This document shows positions 49,364 through 59,065 of a stretch of 64,000 bases of DNA, piece after piece. The notes beneath the pieces were generated by a model. It saw nothing but the letters and a program-made list of their open reading frames with translations. It was not told where the DNA came from and searched no databases. The first letter of the stretch is position 1; each line of letters starts with the position of its first letter. The position numbers and the translations under genes were made by a program. The DNA comes from Actinomycetes bacterium (GTDB lineage: Bacteria > Actinomycetota > Acidimicrobiia > Acidimicrobiales > Ilumatobacteraceae), in contig JANYCT010000040.1 of assembly GCA_025360105.1 (NCBI GenBank), positions 62,001 through 126,000 on the forward strand, given 5' to 3'.

Positions 49364-50389
49364 GTGCGCCTCTCTGATTTCGACTACCACCTGCCGAACG
49401 GGCGCATCGCGCAGACCCCCGTTGAGCCACGCGACGCTGCGCGGCTTCTCGTCGATGAGGGCCTGCACGCACCACTGCACCGCCACGTTCGCGATCTCGG
49501 TGAGTACCTGAGGCCCGGCGACCTGCTCGTCGTGAACGACTCCAAAGTCATCCCCGCCCGGCTGCGTCTGCATCGAGCCAGCGGGGGAGCGGCAGAGGTA
49601 CTGCTGCTGGAACCCATGTCGGGGCAGGCGAACGACGGTGTGCATCGAACGTGGGAGGCACTGGTGCGGCCGGGAAAGAAGCTGCGCATCGGAGAGCAAT
49701 TGTTCACCAACGCAGGCGAGGCACTGGTCGAGATCGGTGCCCGTTGCGAGTCAGGCGACACGTTTGCGGTCACGCTGTTGGGTGACGGTGATCCGCTTGA
49801 CCTGCTCGCCGGGCACGGCGACATGCCGTTGCCCCCTTACATCACCACACCACTCGCGCAGACCAGTCGTTACCAAACCGTGTATGCCAGCGCGCCTGGG
49901 TCTGCGGCCGCACCCACCGCCGGCCTGCACTTCACGCCAGAACTTCTCGATTCCCTGCACTCGTTGGACGTCGGCCTCGCTCGCGTCGAACTCGTCGTCG
50001 GTCTCGACACGTTTCAGCCGATGAGCACCGCCGATCCCCGTGATCATCTCATCCACAGCGAGCGGTACTGCGTCACCGCGGAGGTGCTCGAGCGATGTCG
50101 AAGCGCGAAGCGGGTCATAGCGGTCGGCACTACAGCCACTCGCGCACTCGAGTCAGCGGCGACGTTCGGCGAATTGGAGGGCCGAACCCGGCTGTTCATC
50201 CATCGGGGTTACCAGTGGCAGTTGGTGGACCTGTTGATGACCAATTTCCATCAGCCACGCACCACGCTGTTGCTCATGATCGACGCGTTCGTCGGGTCCC
50301 GCTGGAGGCGGTTGTATGAAGAAGCGCTTGCCAATGGCTATCGCTTCTTGTCGTTCGGCGATGCGATGCTGCTCGACCGGAGTCTCTGA
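49364..50389 (+). CDS. queA: S-adenosylmethionine:tRNA ribosyltransferase-isomerase QueA
   Basis: A 341-residue enzyme that adds the epoxycyclopentane ring in queuosine synthesis. It starts MRLSDFDYHLPNGRIAQTPV with the family motif; YQTVYASAPGSAAAPTAGLH and LMTNFHQPRTTLLLM are diagnostic. The GTG at 49364 lies eight bases after TAGCCT (49350-49355) and matches the family N-terminus; an ATG at 49334 would add ten residues. Stop and next start overlap by one base (TGATG). Confidence 0.95.
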   Translation: MRLSDFDYHLPNGRIAQTPVEPRDAARLLVDEGLHAPLHRHVRDLGEYLRPGDLLVVNDSKVIPARLRLHRASGGAAEVLLLEPMSGQANDGVHRTWEALVRPGKKLRIGEQLFTNAGEALVEIGARCESGDTFAVTLLGDGDPLDLLAGHGDMPLPPYITTPLAQTSRYQTVYASAPGSAAAPTAGLHFTPELLDSLHSLDVGLARVELVVGLDTFQPMSTADPRDHLIHSERYCVTAEVLERCRSAKRVIAVGTTATRALESAATFGELEGRTRLFIHRGYQWQLVDLLMTNFHQPRTTLLLMIDAFVGSRWRRLYEEALANGYRFLSFGDAMLLDRSL

Positions 50390-51486
50390 TGCACCCCGTT
50401 CGGATCGAGTTGCTTGCCACCGACGGCGCGGCGCGCACCGGTATCGGCTCTACCGCCAACGGGCAGTACCGCACCCCCTGCTTCATGCCAGTGGGCACCA
50501 GGGGCGCGATCAAGTATCTTTCTGCTGTCGACTACGCACGCCTCGGTGCAGAGATCGTGCTGGGTAACACGTATCACCTGATGCTGCGCCCAGGAGCAGA
50601 GACGGTTGCATCCTTGGGCGGGCTGGGCGCCTTCGCGGGTTGGCACGGTCTCACCCTCACGGACTCTGGTGGCTTTCAGATCTTCTCGCTGGAACCCAAA
50701 GTCGACGACGACGGCGCCACCTTTCGCAGCACCTACGACGGATCGATCCATCGCTTCACACCCGAGGCCGCCGTCGCCACCCAGGAACTCCTCGGTGCCG
50801 ATATCCAGATGGTGCTCGATGTCTGTGCGCCACTCCCATCGAGTTCCGACGTCATTCGTGTTGCGCTTGATCGCACCAGCGCGTGGGCCGCGAGGGCCCG
50901 CGCAGCACACCGACGTACCGACCAAGCGCTGTTCGGTATCGTCCAAGGTGGCCTCGACCCGGTGCTTCGCGCTGAGTCGGCGCGGCGAACCGTGTCGTTG
51001 GACTTCGACGGGTACGGTATTGGCGGTTTGAGCGTCGGCGAGACCCGCGCCGAGATGCTGCCTGCGCTCGCGGCTGCGATCGAGCACCTTCCATCCGATC
51101 GGCCGCGATACCTGATGGGTGTCGGCGATCCTGCGTCGCTCGTCGAGGCCGTGGCGCTCGGAGTCGACCAGTTCGACTGCGTGATGCAAACGCGGATCGG
51201 TCGCCACGGCACAGCGCTCACGTCGAGCGGAAAGATACACGTCAAGAACGCTCGCCACGCGCTGTCGCAGGAACCGATCGACGCAACGTGCTCGTGCGAG
51301 GTCTGCGCACAACATTCCCTCGGCTACATCCGACACCTCTTCCAGGTCGGCGAGCCGACGGGCCCGAGACTCGTGAGCCTGCACAATCTGGCGTGGACCC
51401 TGCAGTTGATGGATCACATGCGTGCGGCGATCGCTGCGGGGACGTTCGCTTCGCTGCGGCGCGAGATCCTCGCCGTCTGGGGTTGA
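50389..51486 (+). CDS. tgt: Queuine/preQ1 tRNA-ribosyltransferase Tgt
   Basis: A 365-residue TIM-barrel enzyme that swaps guanine 34 for preQ1 in tRNAs with GUN anticodons. DSGGFQIFSL carries the catalytic base Asp, GVDQFDCVMQTR the nucleophile Asp, and CSCEVCAQHSLGYIRH the zinc-binding cysteines and His. It is coupled to queA. With queA it supports local queuosine synthesis, which many mycobacteria lack. Confidence 0.97.
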   Translation: MHPVRIELLATDGAARTGIGSTANGQYRTPCFMPVGTRGAIKYLSAVDYARLGAEIVLGNTYHLMLRPGAETVASLGGLGAFAGWHGLTLTDSGGFQIFSLEPKVDDDGATFRSTYDGSIHRFTPEAAVATQELLGADIQMVLDVCAPLPSSSDVIRVALDRTSAWAARARAAHRRTDQALFGIVQGGLDPVLRAESARRTVSLDFDGYGIGGLSVGETRAEMLPALAAAIEHLPSDRPRYLMGVGDPASLVEAVALGVDQFDCVMQTRIGRHGTALTSSGKIHVKNARHALSQEPIDATCSCEVCAQHSLGYIRHLFQVGEPTGPRLVSLHNLAWTLQLMDHMRAAIAAGTFASLRREILAVWG

Positions 51487-51623
51487 CGCTCATCACGTCC
51501 GATCACCAAGGCCTTCGTACATCTCACGTTCATCGCCGTGACGGGGAAATAGGTCACCGAGATGACTAGGCTTTCCCGCTGGCCCGACCCCCTGTCGGAG
51601 CACGAATCAATTTGGATGTTGTG

Positions 51624-52010
51624 ATGCCTACTCCTGTCATTCTTGAAGCCACCAATTCCTCCGGCGGCAGCGCAATCAGCCTGCTCATCTTGCCGTTGAT
51701 GATGGTCGGTATGTACTTCTTGCTGATCCGTCCGCAGCGCCGTCGTATGAAGCAGCAGGCTTCGATGCAGACCAGCCTCGGTGAGGGTGACGAGATCGTC
51801 ACCACGTCGGGCATGTACGGCTTCATCACCGGCTTCGACGGCGACGTCGTCTGGCTCGAGATCGACGACAACATTCAGATTCGCGTGGCTCGTGCCGCGA
51901 TCCAGCGCAAGGTCGACACCAGCGCAACAGCTGGCGCCGACACTTCTTCGTCCCGCTCGAACAGTCGGGGCAACGACTCAGATGCTGACGACGACAAGTC
52001 CGAGAAGTAA
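51624..52010 (+). CDS. yajC: Preprotein translocase subunit YajC
   Basis: A 128-residue protein with one N-terminal membrane helix (AISLLILPLMMVGMYFLLI) followed by RPQRRRMK, and a cytoplasmic domain with EGDEIVTTSGMYGFI. The Ser/Asp/Lys-rich tail is longer than usual. It associates with SecDF. A putative -10 TAGGCT at 51567-51572 gives a leader of about 45 bases. The stop overlaps the secD start. Confidence 0.93.
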   Translation: MPTPVILEATNSSGGSAISLLILPLMMVGMYFLLIRPQRRRMKQQASMQTSLGEGDEIVTTSGMYGFITGFDGDVVWLEIDDNIQIRVARAAIQRKVDTSATAGADTSSSRSNSRGNDSDADDDKSEK

Positions 52011-53731
52011 TGCATCGTAAACTTGTGTATTCGTTGGTCGGGATCATCGTCCTGGCTGTCGGCCTGCTGACGCTGAACGTTGCTGCCGGATTCAAACCGG
52101 CCCTTGGCCTCGACCTACGCGGCGGCATCTCGGTCACGCTGCGACCCGTACCGGGGCAGGAGTACGACAAGGCGAGCCTCGACCTGGCGGTCGAACGCAT
52201 CCGCGAGCGAGTCGACAGCTTCGGCGTGGGTGAGCCTGAGATCCTGCGCCAGGACGACGCGATCGTCGTGAACCTCCCTGGCGTCAACGATCAGCAGCAG
52301 GCACTCGATCTGGTCAACGTGACTGGCAAGGTGTACTTGCGCCCGGTTATCGCGTGCCAAGCGGCGCCGAGCATAACTCCGTCGACCACAGTCCCCAGCA
52401 CAGGAACCACAGTGGCAGGCGCAACGACAGTGCCCGGCTCCACATCAGTGTCGGGGCCCGCCGTATCGCCGGTGACAACATCGCCGGCCACGACGTCCAA
52501 GCCTGGTCCGTCGCGTCGAGTGGACACCACTCCGCCCACCTCGCCACCTACCACTGTTGGGGCTGCCGTCACGGGCACCGTGGTTACCGGTGCCACGACC
52601 GCCACGACCGCCACGACAATTGCGGTCACGCCTATCTCGGCGCCGAGCGGTGCGTCGAGCACAACGGTGGCCGGCGGCGCCCCTGTCACCACCAATCTGC
52701 CGTTCTCGGATCCGCGGGCCACGCAGATTCTGCCGACCCGCGACGGTGGGCGCTGTCAGGTCGGCCCGGCGAATGCTACGGGCGATACGAGCCCCAATGC
52801 CCAGATCATCACTGGCGAGGTGTTCGTTCGTGACTCCGCCCAGGCCCGCATCATCGGCGGCGGCTGGGGTGTCACTGTCGACCTCAAGAGCGGCGCAGAT
52901 GGCGAGGGTAAATGGAACGCACTCGCCAAGGAGTGTTACAACGGCACTGCTATCTGCCCGTCACATCAGTTGGCCATCGAACTCGACGGTCAAATCCAGT
53001 CGGCGCCAACGGTGAATGCGCCGAGCTTCACCGGCAGCGTGCAAATCACCGGAAGCTTCACCAAGGCAGAGGCGTCGAAGCTGGCGCAGGTGATGAACTC
53101 AGGCGCGCTGCCGATCACGCTGCAGGCCGAGGCCGTGCAGAACGTATCGGCCACCCTCGGTAAGGACTCGCTGCGCGCCGCGCTGATTGCCGGCGCGATT
53201 GGCGTCGCCCTCGTTCTGTTGTTCATGTTCTTGTACTACGGCCGTCTCGCCGTCGTGGTGCTCGTCGGGCTCTGCATCTCTGGCGCACTGATCTACAGCG
53301 TGACAGCGTTGATTTCCCGCTTCTACAACGGTGTGCTCTCGCTGGCCGGCGTTGCGGGACTCATCGTGTCGATTGGCGTCACCATCGACTCGTACGTGGT
53401 CTATTTTGAGCGTCTCAAGGACGAATTGCGCGCCGGACGGTCGATGCGAAACTCTGCAACTCGCGGCTTCAAAGCGGCGTTCCACACGATCTTGGTGGCC
53501 GATGCTGTCTCGCTCATCGGCGCGACAGTGCTCTGGTACTTGTCGGTGGGCGCAGTACGCGGCTTCGCCTTCTACCTCGGGTTGTCCACGCTGATCGACG
53601 TGTTCGTGGCCTACTTCTTCACCAGGCCTGCTGTCATCCTGCTCGCACGGAGCCGATTCTTGTCGGGTCGAAGGATCATGGGTATCGAAACCTCTGTCGA
53701 GGCGCCGAGACTGTTGGGAGCTACGTCATGA
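52010..53731 (+). CDS. secD: Protein translocase subunit SecD
   Basis: A 573-residue membrane protein. Its first membrane helix is followed by FKPALGLDLRGGISV, the SecD signature, and a periplasmic domain resumes with FTGSVQITGSFTKAEASKL. Six membrane helices in total are expected; the last block includes GVTIDSYVVYFERLKDELR. Between residues about 117 and 230 lies an unusual Thr/Pro/Ser/Ala/Val-rich low-complexity insertion within the exported domain. It is coupled to yajC upstream and secF downstream. Confidence 0.95.
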   Translation: MHRKLVYSLVGIIVLAVGLLTLNVAAGFKPALGLDLRGGISVTLRPVPGQEYDKASLDLAVERIRERVDSFGVGEPEILRQDDAIVVNLPGVNDQQQALDLVNVTGKVYLRPVIACQAAPSITPSTTVPSTGTTVAGATTVPGSTSVSGPAVSPVTTSPATTSKPGPSRRVDTTPPTSPPTTVGAAVTGTVVTGATTATTATTIAVTPISAPSGASSTTVAGGAPVTTNLPFSDPRATQILPTRDGGRCQVGPANATGDTSPNAQIITGEVFVRDSAQARIIGGGWGVTVDLKSGADGEGKWNALAKECYNGTAICPSHQLAIELDGQIQSAPTVNAPSFTGSVQITGSFTKAEASKLAQVMNSGALPITLQAEAVQNVSATLGKDSLRAALIAGAIGVALVLLFMFLYYGRLAVVVLVGLCISGALIYSVTALISRFYNGVLSLAGVAGLIVSIGVTIDSYVVYFERLKDELRAGRSMRNSATRGFKAAFHTILVADAVSLIGATVLWYLSVGAVRGFAFYLGLSTLIDVFVAYFFTRPAVILLARSRFLSGRRIMGIETSVEAPRLLGATS

Positions 53732-54921
53732 CCGATGTCGACACGTCAATGTCCCCGTCAGCGAGTGCGATCATCGGCGGCGACGCTCCGCTCGGGCGAA
53801 GTGTCTGGGGCCGGCTTTATCACGGCGAGACCAGCATCGATTTCATGGGTCGCAAGTGGTGGGGCATCGGTGTATCCGCCCTCCTCATCGTGGTCACCAT
53901 AATTTCGCTTGTGGCGCAGGGCCTCAATCTCGGCCTCGACTTCAAAGGAGGCGTGCAGTGGGAGGTTCCCTCGGCAAAGCTCACCGAAGCACAGGCTCGT
54001 GACGTACTCACCGCCAATGGCATCAACGCGGCCGACGCAAAGATCGTGACGGTCTCGGCAAGCGGCGTCGAACGCCTTCGAATCCAGACCTCCGAGCAGC
54101 CGGCGGCCGTGCGTCAGAAAGTGACCAACGATCTTGCCAAGGCCGCCCAGGTCGACGAAAAAGAGATCAGCAGTAACTCGGTGACGTCGTCGTGGGGTTC
54201 GGAGATCACCAAAAAGGCCATCCGGGCACTTGTGGTGTTCATCATTCTCGTTGCGCTGTTCATCTCCTGGCGCTTCGAATGGTCGATGGCCGTGAGCGCC
54301 ATTGTCGCGATGTTGCACGACGTGCTGATCAGCGTCGGTGTGTATTCGGTGCTGCAACTCGAGGTCACCCCTGCGACGGTCATTGCTTTCTTGACGATTC
54401 TGGGTTTCTCGCTCTATGACACCATCGTGGTATTCGACAAGGTAAATGAGAATACAGTGCGGTTCGCCGGGGCACGGTTGCCGTATGACGACGTGATCAA
54501 CGTGTCGATGAATCAGGTGCTGATGCGCTCGCTCAACACCAGCCTCGCCGCTATCTTGCCGGTGCTGTCGTTGTTGGTGGTCGGCGCGGGGCTGCTGGGT
54601 GCGATCTCGCTGCGAGAGTTCGCACTTGCGCTCTTCGTCGGCCTGATCACCGGCTCGTACTCCTCCATCTTCATCGCATCGCCGCTCTTGGCGTGGCTGA
54701 AGGGTCGCTCACCGAAGTATCGCAACCTGCGCGCGCCGCGCGCGGTCGGCATCGACCTGCAGCGCCTGGTGTTGGGCGGATCGCCCGCCGCCCGCCGCGA
54801 GGCGCAGCGTCTTCGCGCCGTCGGCCACGGTGACGAGACTCACGCTGCGGCTGTCGTGGCACCGACCGCACACGCAGTGCTCACCCATCCGCCGCGGCCG
54901 CGTAAGAAGAATCGCCGCTAG
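53728..54921 (+). CDS. secF: Protein translocase subunit SecF
   Basis: A 397-residue partner of SecD with GLNLGLDFKGGVQWEVP (SecF signature), helices containing TIVVFDKVNENTVR and a C-terminal basic tail. It uses the proton gradient to aid late export. It overlaps secD by four bases. An N-terminal stretch of about 30 residues precedes the first conserved region, and the Arg/Ala/His-rich C-terminus is unusually long. Confidence 0.95.
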   Translation: MTDVDTSMSPSASAIIGGDAPLGRSVWGRLYHGETSIDFMGRKWWGIGVSALLIVVTIISLVAQGLNLGLDFKGGVQWEVPSAKLTEAQARDVLTANGINAADAKIVTVSASGVERLRIQTSEQPAAVRQKVTNDLAKAAQVDEKEISSNSVTSSWGSEITKKAIRALVVFIILVALFISWRFEWSMAVSAIVAMLHDVLISVGVYSVLQLEVTPATVIAFLTILGFSLYDTIVVFDKVNENTVRFAGARLPYDDVINVSMNQVLMRSLNTSLAAILPVLSLLVVGAGLLGAISLREFALALFVGLITGSYSSIFIASPLLAWLKGRSPKYRNLRAPRAVGIDLQRLVLGGSPAARREAQRLRAVGHGDETHAAAVVAPTAHAVLTHPPRPRKKNRR

Positions 54922-54964
54922 CGCATCCGAGCGAGACCGGCTTATCGGTCGCTAACCTGCAAGC

Positions 54965-55507
54965 ATGCCAGCCGATCAACAGCGCAGCGATTCAACTTGG
55001 CTTCGCGCCCTCGTTCGCGACATCGCAGATTACCCCCAACCGGGCGTTGTCTTTCGCGATATCACTCCGTTGCTCGGAGACAGCGTCGGCTTTCATCGGG
55101 CCATCATCGAACTCGTTGACCGATTCGACGCCGTACCCGTCGACCGCGTCTTGGGCATGGAAGCGAGAGGATTCATCCTCGCAGCGCCCGTGGCGTTCAG
55201 CATCGGGGCGGGTTTTGTGCCGGTTCGCAAGTCTGGCAAGTTGCCATGGGCCGTCGTGCGCGAGGAATACAGCCTCGAATACGGCACCGACAAACTCGAG
55301 ATGCATCGAGACGCCATCCATCCTGGCGAGCGGATCCTGGTCATTGACGACGTCTTGGCCACGGGCGGGACGGCGTCGGCGACGTGTCGCCTCGTTGAAG
55401 AACTGGGCGGCGTTGTTGTGGGTCTCGGGTTCCTCATCGAGATCGGCGGTCTGAACGGCCGCTCCAAGCTCGGCTCTCATCGGGTCGAGAGTCTGGCGGT
55501 CTACTAA
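54965..55507 (+). CDS. apt: Adenine phosphoribosyltransferase
   Basis: A 180-residue enzyme that salvages adenine to AMP. It has DYPQPGVVFRDITPLL near the N-terminus, GMEARGFILAAPVA and the PRPP motif ILVIDDVLATGGTASAT near residues 122-138. TAACCT (54953-54958) lies six bases before the ATG, a leaderless start. relA starts three bases downstream, so apt and relA form one transcript as in other actinobacteria. Confidence 0.96.
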   Translation: MPADQQRSDSTWLRALVRDIADYPQPGVVFRDITPLLGDSVGFHRAIIELVDRFDAVPVDRVLGMEARGFILAAPVAFSIGAGFVPVRKSGKLPWAVVREEYSLEYGTDKLEMHRDAIHPGERILVIDDVLATGGTASATCRLVEELGGVVVGLGFLIEIGGLNGRSKLGSHRVESLAVY

Positions 55508-55510
55508 CCG

Positions 55511-57730
55511 ATGGGCACAGTTGACCGAGTGCTGCCGTGGCGCCGACAACACCAGCCCACCAACGACGCGCTTGCGCCTGTGCTGATCGCGTATCGTCGC
55601 CGTCATCCCAAGGCAAGCACTGCGATGATCACCCGCGCCTACGCCATGGCGAACGAGGCACATCGACATCAGACCCGCAGTAGCGGTGAGGGCTATATCA
55701 ATCATCCCCTTGCGGTCGCACGCATCGTCGCCGATATCGGCCTCGATGACACCTCGTTGGCAGCGGCGCTGCTGCACGACGCAGTCGAGGACACCGAAAT
55801 CACCATTGCCGAGGTGGAGAAGCAATTCGGCGCCGACGTCGCGGCCATCGTCGACGGCGTCACCAAACTCGAGCGATTGCAGTTCGACTCGAAGGAGGCG
55901 CAACAGGCAGCCACGATGCGCAAGATGCTGGTGGCGATGGCTCGCGATCTCCGTGTGCTCATCATCAAGCTCGCGGACCGTCTGCACAACATGCGCACCA
56001 TCGCTGGCATGCCCGCCGACAAGCAGCGCCGCATAGCGCAGGAGACGCTCGACATTTATGCGCCGCTGGCTCACCGGCTCGGCATGCAAGAACTCCGCCA
56101 GCAACTCGAGGATCTCAGCTTCGCGTCGCTGTACCCCAAGCGATTCGCGGAGCTTGATCATCTCGTCGCAACCCGCAGCCCAGAACGTGATGTGTATCTC
56201 GCGCGGGCCTTGGCCGAGGTGCGGGGTCGTCTTGCCGAGCTGAACATTAAGGCCGAGGTCACCGGTCGCGGCAAGCACATGTGGAGCATCTACGAAAAGA
56301 TGATCCAGAAGAACCGTGACTTCGACGAGATCTTCGATCTGGTTGCCATTCGCGTCACCGTCGATTCGATCAAGGATTGCTATGCGGCGCTGGGCTGCAT
56401 CCATGGTCGATGGAAGCCTGTGGTGGGTCGGTTCAAGGACTACATTGCGATGCCGAAATTCAACCTCTACCAGAGCCTGCACACCACGGTCATTGGTCCC
56501 GATGGCAAGCCCATCGAGGTGCAGATCCGCACACGCGAAATGCACCAACGCGCCGAGTGGGGCGTGGCTGCGCATTGGGCCTACAAAGAGGATGCGCCCA
56601 CACAGGACATCGATTGGTTGAACCGAATCATCGACTGGCAGGCCGAGGTCAGTGACCCGAACCAGTTCATGGAGAGTCTCAAGACCGACCTCGAGCAGGA
56701 GGAGGTCTTCGTGTTCACCCCCAAGGGGCGCGTGGTCACCCTGCCGATCCATTCCACCACGGTCGATTTCGCCTACGCAGTGCACACCGAGGTCGGCCAC
56801 AAGTGCATTGGAGCCAAGGTAAACGGCCGATTGACACCGCTCGATCATCAACTCCGTAGTGGCGATACCTGCGAGATCTTCACGTCGAAGCTCGAGACTG
56901 CAGCGCCTTCGCGCGACTGGCTCACCTTCGTCGAGTCGCCGCGGGCGCGCAACAAGATTCGTCAATGGTTCAGTCGTGAGCGCCGCGGTGACGCCATCGA
57001 GTCCGGGCGTGAGGAACTCGCCAAGGAGTTCCGTCGCGAGGGCTTGCCTGTTCACGGCATGTGGGCGTCCGAAGTGCTTTTGAAAGAACTCGAGGCGCAT
57101 GGCTATTCCGATTTGGAGACGGCTTTGGCCGCAATCGGCGAGCGCCACTTGTCACCCCGCTCGCTGGTGCAGAAGGTGGCGCGCGAATTCCGCACCGGCG
57201 ACCAAGAAGAGCAACTGTCGACGTCACAGGTGCTCAACCCACGCGGCTTCCGCCGTGCGCGTTCTAACGCAGGTATTCATGTTGAGGGTCTCGACGATGT
57301 GCTCGTGCGACTGTCGAAGTGCTGTACGCCGGTGCCGGGCGACGAGATCATGGGCTTCGTCACCCGCGGGCGCGGTGTCAGCGTCCACCGCTCGGACTGC
57401 GCGAACGCAGTGTCGTTGATGAGCGATCAAGCCTCGCGCCTGATTGAGGTTGAGTGGGATGGCGATAACCGCAAGACCGTGTTCCGGGCGGGCGTGGAAG
57501 TTGTTGCGCTCGATCGATCGCGGTTGTTGCGCGACGTGGCCAACTCACTCAGCGAGCAGCACGTGAACATCGTGGCCTGCAGCACCCACACTGGAAACGA
57601 CAAGGTAGCCAAGATGCGCTTCGAATTCGAACTTGCCGACCCCGGCCACCTCGATGCTGTTCTTCGCACGATCAAGACCGTCGACGGTGTCTACGACGCC
57701 TACCGCCTCGTTCCCGGCAAACACAGCTGA
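55511..57730 (+). CDS. relA: Bifunctional (p)ppGpp synthetase/hydrolase RelA/SpoT
   Basis: A 739-residue Rsh enzyme. The HD hydrolase domain includes HPLAVARIVADIGLDD and LLHDAVEDT. The synthetase domain has GRGKHMWSIYEKM and YIAMPKFNLYQSLHTTV. A TGS domain contains VFVFTPKGRVVTLP, followed by a conserved CC motif (LVRLSKCCTPVPGDE) and an ACT domain. Domain completeness suggests both synthetic and hydrolytic activity. Length is normal for actinobacteria. Confidence 0.96.
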   Translation: MGTVDRVLPWRRQHQPTNDALAPVLIAYRRRHPKASTAMITRAYAMANEAHRHQTRSSGEGYINHPLAVARIVADIGLDDTSLAAALLHDAVEDTEITIAEVEKQFGADVAAIVDGVTKLERLQFDSKEAQQAATMRKMLVAMARDLRVLIIKLADRLHNMRTIAGMPADKQRRIAQETLDIYAPLAHRLGMQELRQQLEDLSFASLYPKRFAELDHLVATRSPERDVYLARALAEVRGRLAELNIKAEVTGRGKHMWSIYEKMIQKNRDFDEIFDLVAIRVTVDSIKDCYAALGCIHGRWKPVVGRFKDYIAMPKFNLYQSLHTTVIGPDGKPIEVQIRTREMHQRAEWGVAAHWAYKEDAPTQDIDWLNRIIDWQAEVSDPNQFMESLKTDLEQEEVFVFTPKGRVVTLPIHSTTVDFAYAVHTEVGHKCIGAKVNGRLTPLDHQLRSGDTCEIFTSKLETAAPSRDWLTFVESPRARNKIRQWFSRERRGDAIESGREELAKEFRREGLPVHGMWASEVLLKELEAHGYSDLETALAAIGERHLSPRSLVQKVAREFRTGDQEEQLSTSQVLNPRGFRRARSNAGIHVEGLDDVLVRLSKCCTPVPGDEIMGFVTRGRGVSVHRSDCANAVSLMSDQASRLIEVEWDGDNRKTVFRAGVEVVALDRSRLLRDVANSLSEQHVNIVACSTHTGNDKVAKMRFEFELADPGHLDAVLRTIKTVDGVYDAYRLVPGKHS

Positions 57731-57787
57731 GGTACGCAGGCAAACCGCCAGAGTGTTCACGCGCCTGACGCTCTAACCTAGACCTCT

Positions 57788-59065
57788 ATGCCCGAGTTCC
57801 AGCACAGCCCAGGGATGCGCGACATCCTGCCGCCCGAGTCGGGTCGGTGGCGTCGGTTCCAGGCCGTGTTCGCCGAGGTCGCCGAGGCAGCAGGCTACGG
57901 CGAGGTGATGCCGCCGCTCATGGAAGACATCGGCGTGTTTCAGCGCGTCGGCGAGCACACCGATGTTGTCACCAAAGAAATGTACGACTTCGTCGACAAG
58001 GGCGAGCGCCACATTGCGCTGCGTCCCGAGCAGACTGCGAGTGTGTGTCGTGCGTTCGCCCAGCACCGGCCGCTTACGCCCTGGAAGGTGTACTACGCGG
58101 GACCGAACTTCCGCTACGAAAAGCCCCAGCGCGGGCGCTATCGACAGTTCGATCAGGTGGGTATCGAGGTGCTCGGAGCCGACGATCCATATCTCGACGT
58201 GGAAGTCATTGCCATTGCGTGGGAGTTCTACAAGCGGCTCGGTCTGCAGCAGGTGACCCTGTTGCTCAACTCCCTCGGCGAACCGCAGGACCGGGCCGAC
58301 TACACCGCAGCGCTGCAGGACTACTTCGAACAGCACCTCGAAGCACTTTCGCCGGAGAGCCGCATCACCCTCGCGAAGAACCCGTTGCGGGTGCTCGACT
58401 CGAAGCGTGCCGTCGACGCGGCGGTGCTTGCGGGCGCTCCGCACATCTCGAAGTTCTATAGCGCAGACGCAGCGGCGCACTTCGAGGCCGTGCAACAGGG
58501 ACTCAACGATCTCGGCATCCCCTTCACCATCGACACCTCGTTGGTGCGTGGCCTCGATTACTACCGGCGCACCACGTTCGAGTTCCAGGGCGGCACGCTC
58601 GACTCCGCGCAAAACGCGCTCGGCGGTGGTGGTCGCTACGACGGTCTCGTCGAGTCACTCGGCGGTCCTCCTACCCACGGCATTGGATTTGCACTCGGCC
58701 TCGATCGCACACTCTTGGCGTGCGACGACGAGGGTGTCTTTGCCGCTCCTCAGGCTGTGGTCGATGTTTTCGTGGTCGACACCACCGGTGGACGCGAGGC
58801 ATTACTCATCACTGCTGAACTCCGCTCCGCGGGCATCTCGGCTGACCGCGCCTTCGAGAACCGCAGTATGAAGAGCCAGATGAAGGGCGCCGACCGCAGC
58901 GGCGCGCCCATCGCCATCATCGTCGGGTCCAACGAAGTCGAAGCGGGTGTCGTCACCCTGCGTCCCCTGCGTGGCGAAGACTTGCAACGTCTCGTCCCCC
59001 GTGGCGAACTGATCTCCGAAGTCACCCAAAGCCTTGAACAGGCTGCGAAAGAGGCAACAGCATGA
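57788..59065 (+). CDS. hisS: Histidyl-tRNA synthetase
   Basis: A 425-residue class II synthetase. Motif 2 is near YYAGPNFRYEKPQRGRYRQF; the histidine-binding signatures LVRGLDYYRRTTFEF and motif 3 GIGFALGLDR are present; and an anticodon-binding C-terminal domain follows. TAACCT (57774-57779) lies eight bases before the ATG, giving a leaderless start. Its stop overlaps the aspS start by four bases. Confidence 0.97.
   Translation: MPEFQHSPGMRDILPPESGRWRRFQAVFAEVAEAAGYGEVMPPLMEDIGVFQRVGEHTDVVTKEMYDFVDKGERHIALRPEQTASVCRAFAQHRPLTPWKVYYAGPNFRYEKPQRGRYRQFDQVGIEVLGADDPYLDVEVIAIAWEFYKRLGLQQVTLLLNSLGEPQDRADYTAALQDYFEQHLEALSPESRITLAKNPLRVLDSKRAVDAAVLAGAPHISKFYSADAAAHFEAVQQGLNDLGIPFTIDTSLVRGLDYYRRTTFEFQGGTLDSAQNALGGGGRYDGLVESLGGPPTHGIGFALGLDRTLLACDDEGVFAAPQAVVDVFVVDTTGGREALLITAELRSAGISADRAFENRSMKSQMKGADRSGAPIAIIVGSNEVEAGVVTLRPLRGEDLQRLVPRGELISEVTQSLEQAAKEATA

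Noticed and set aside
54992-57148. A 718-codon minus-strand open frame opposite apt and relA
   Set aside because: Both plus-strand genes are complete and recognisable; the antisense frame has shadow-like composition.
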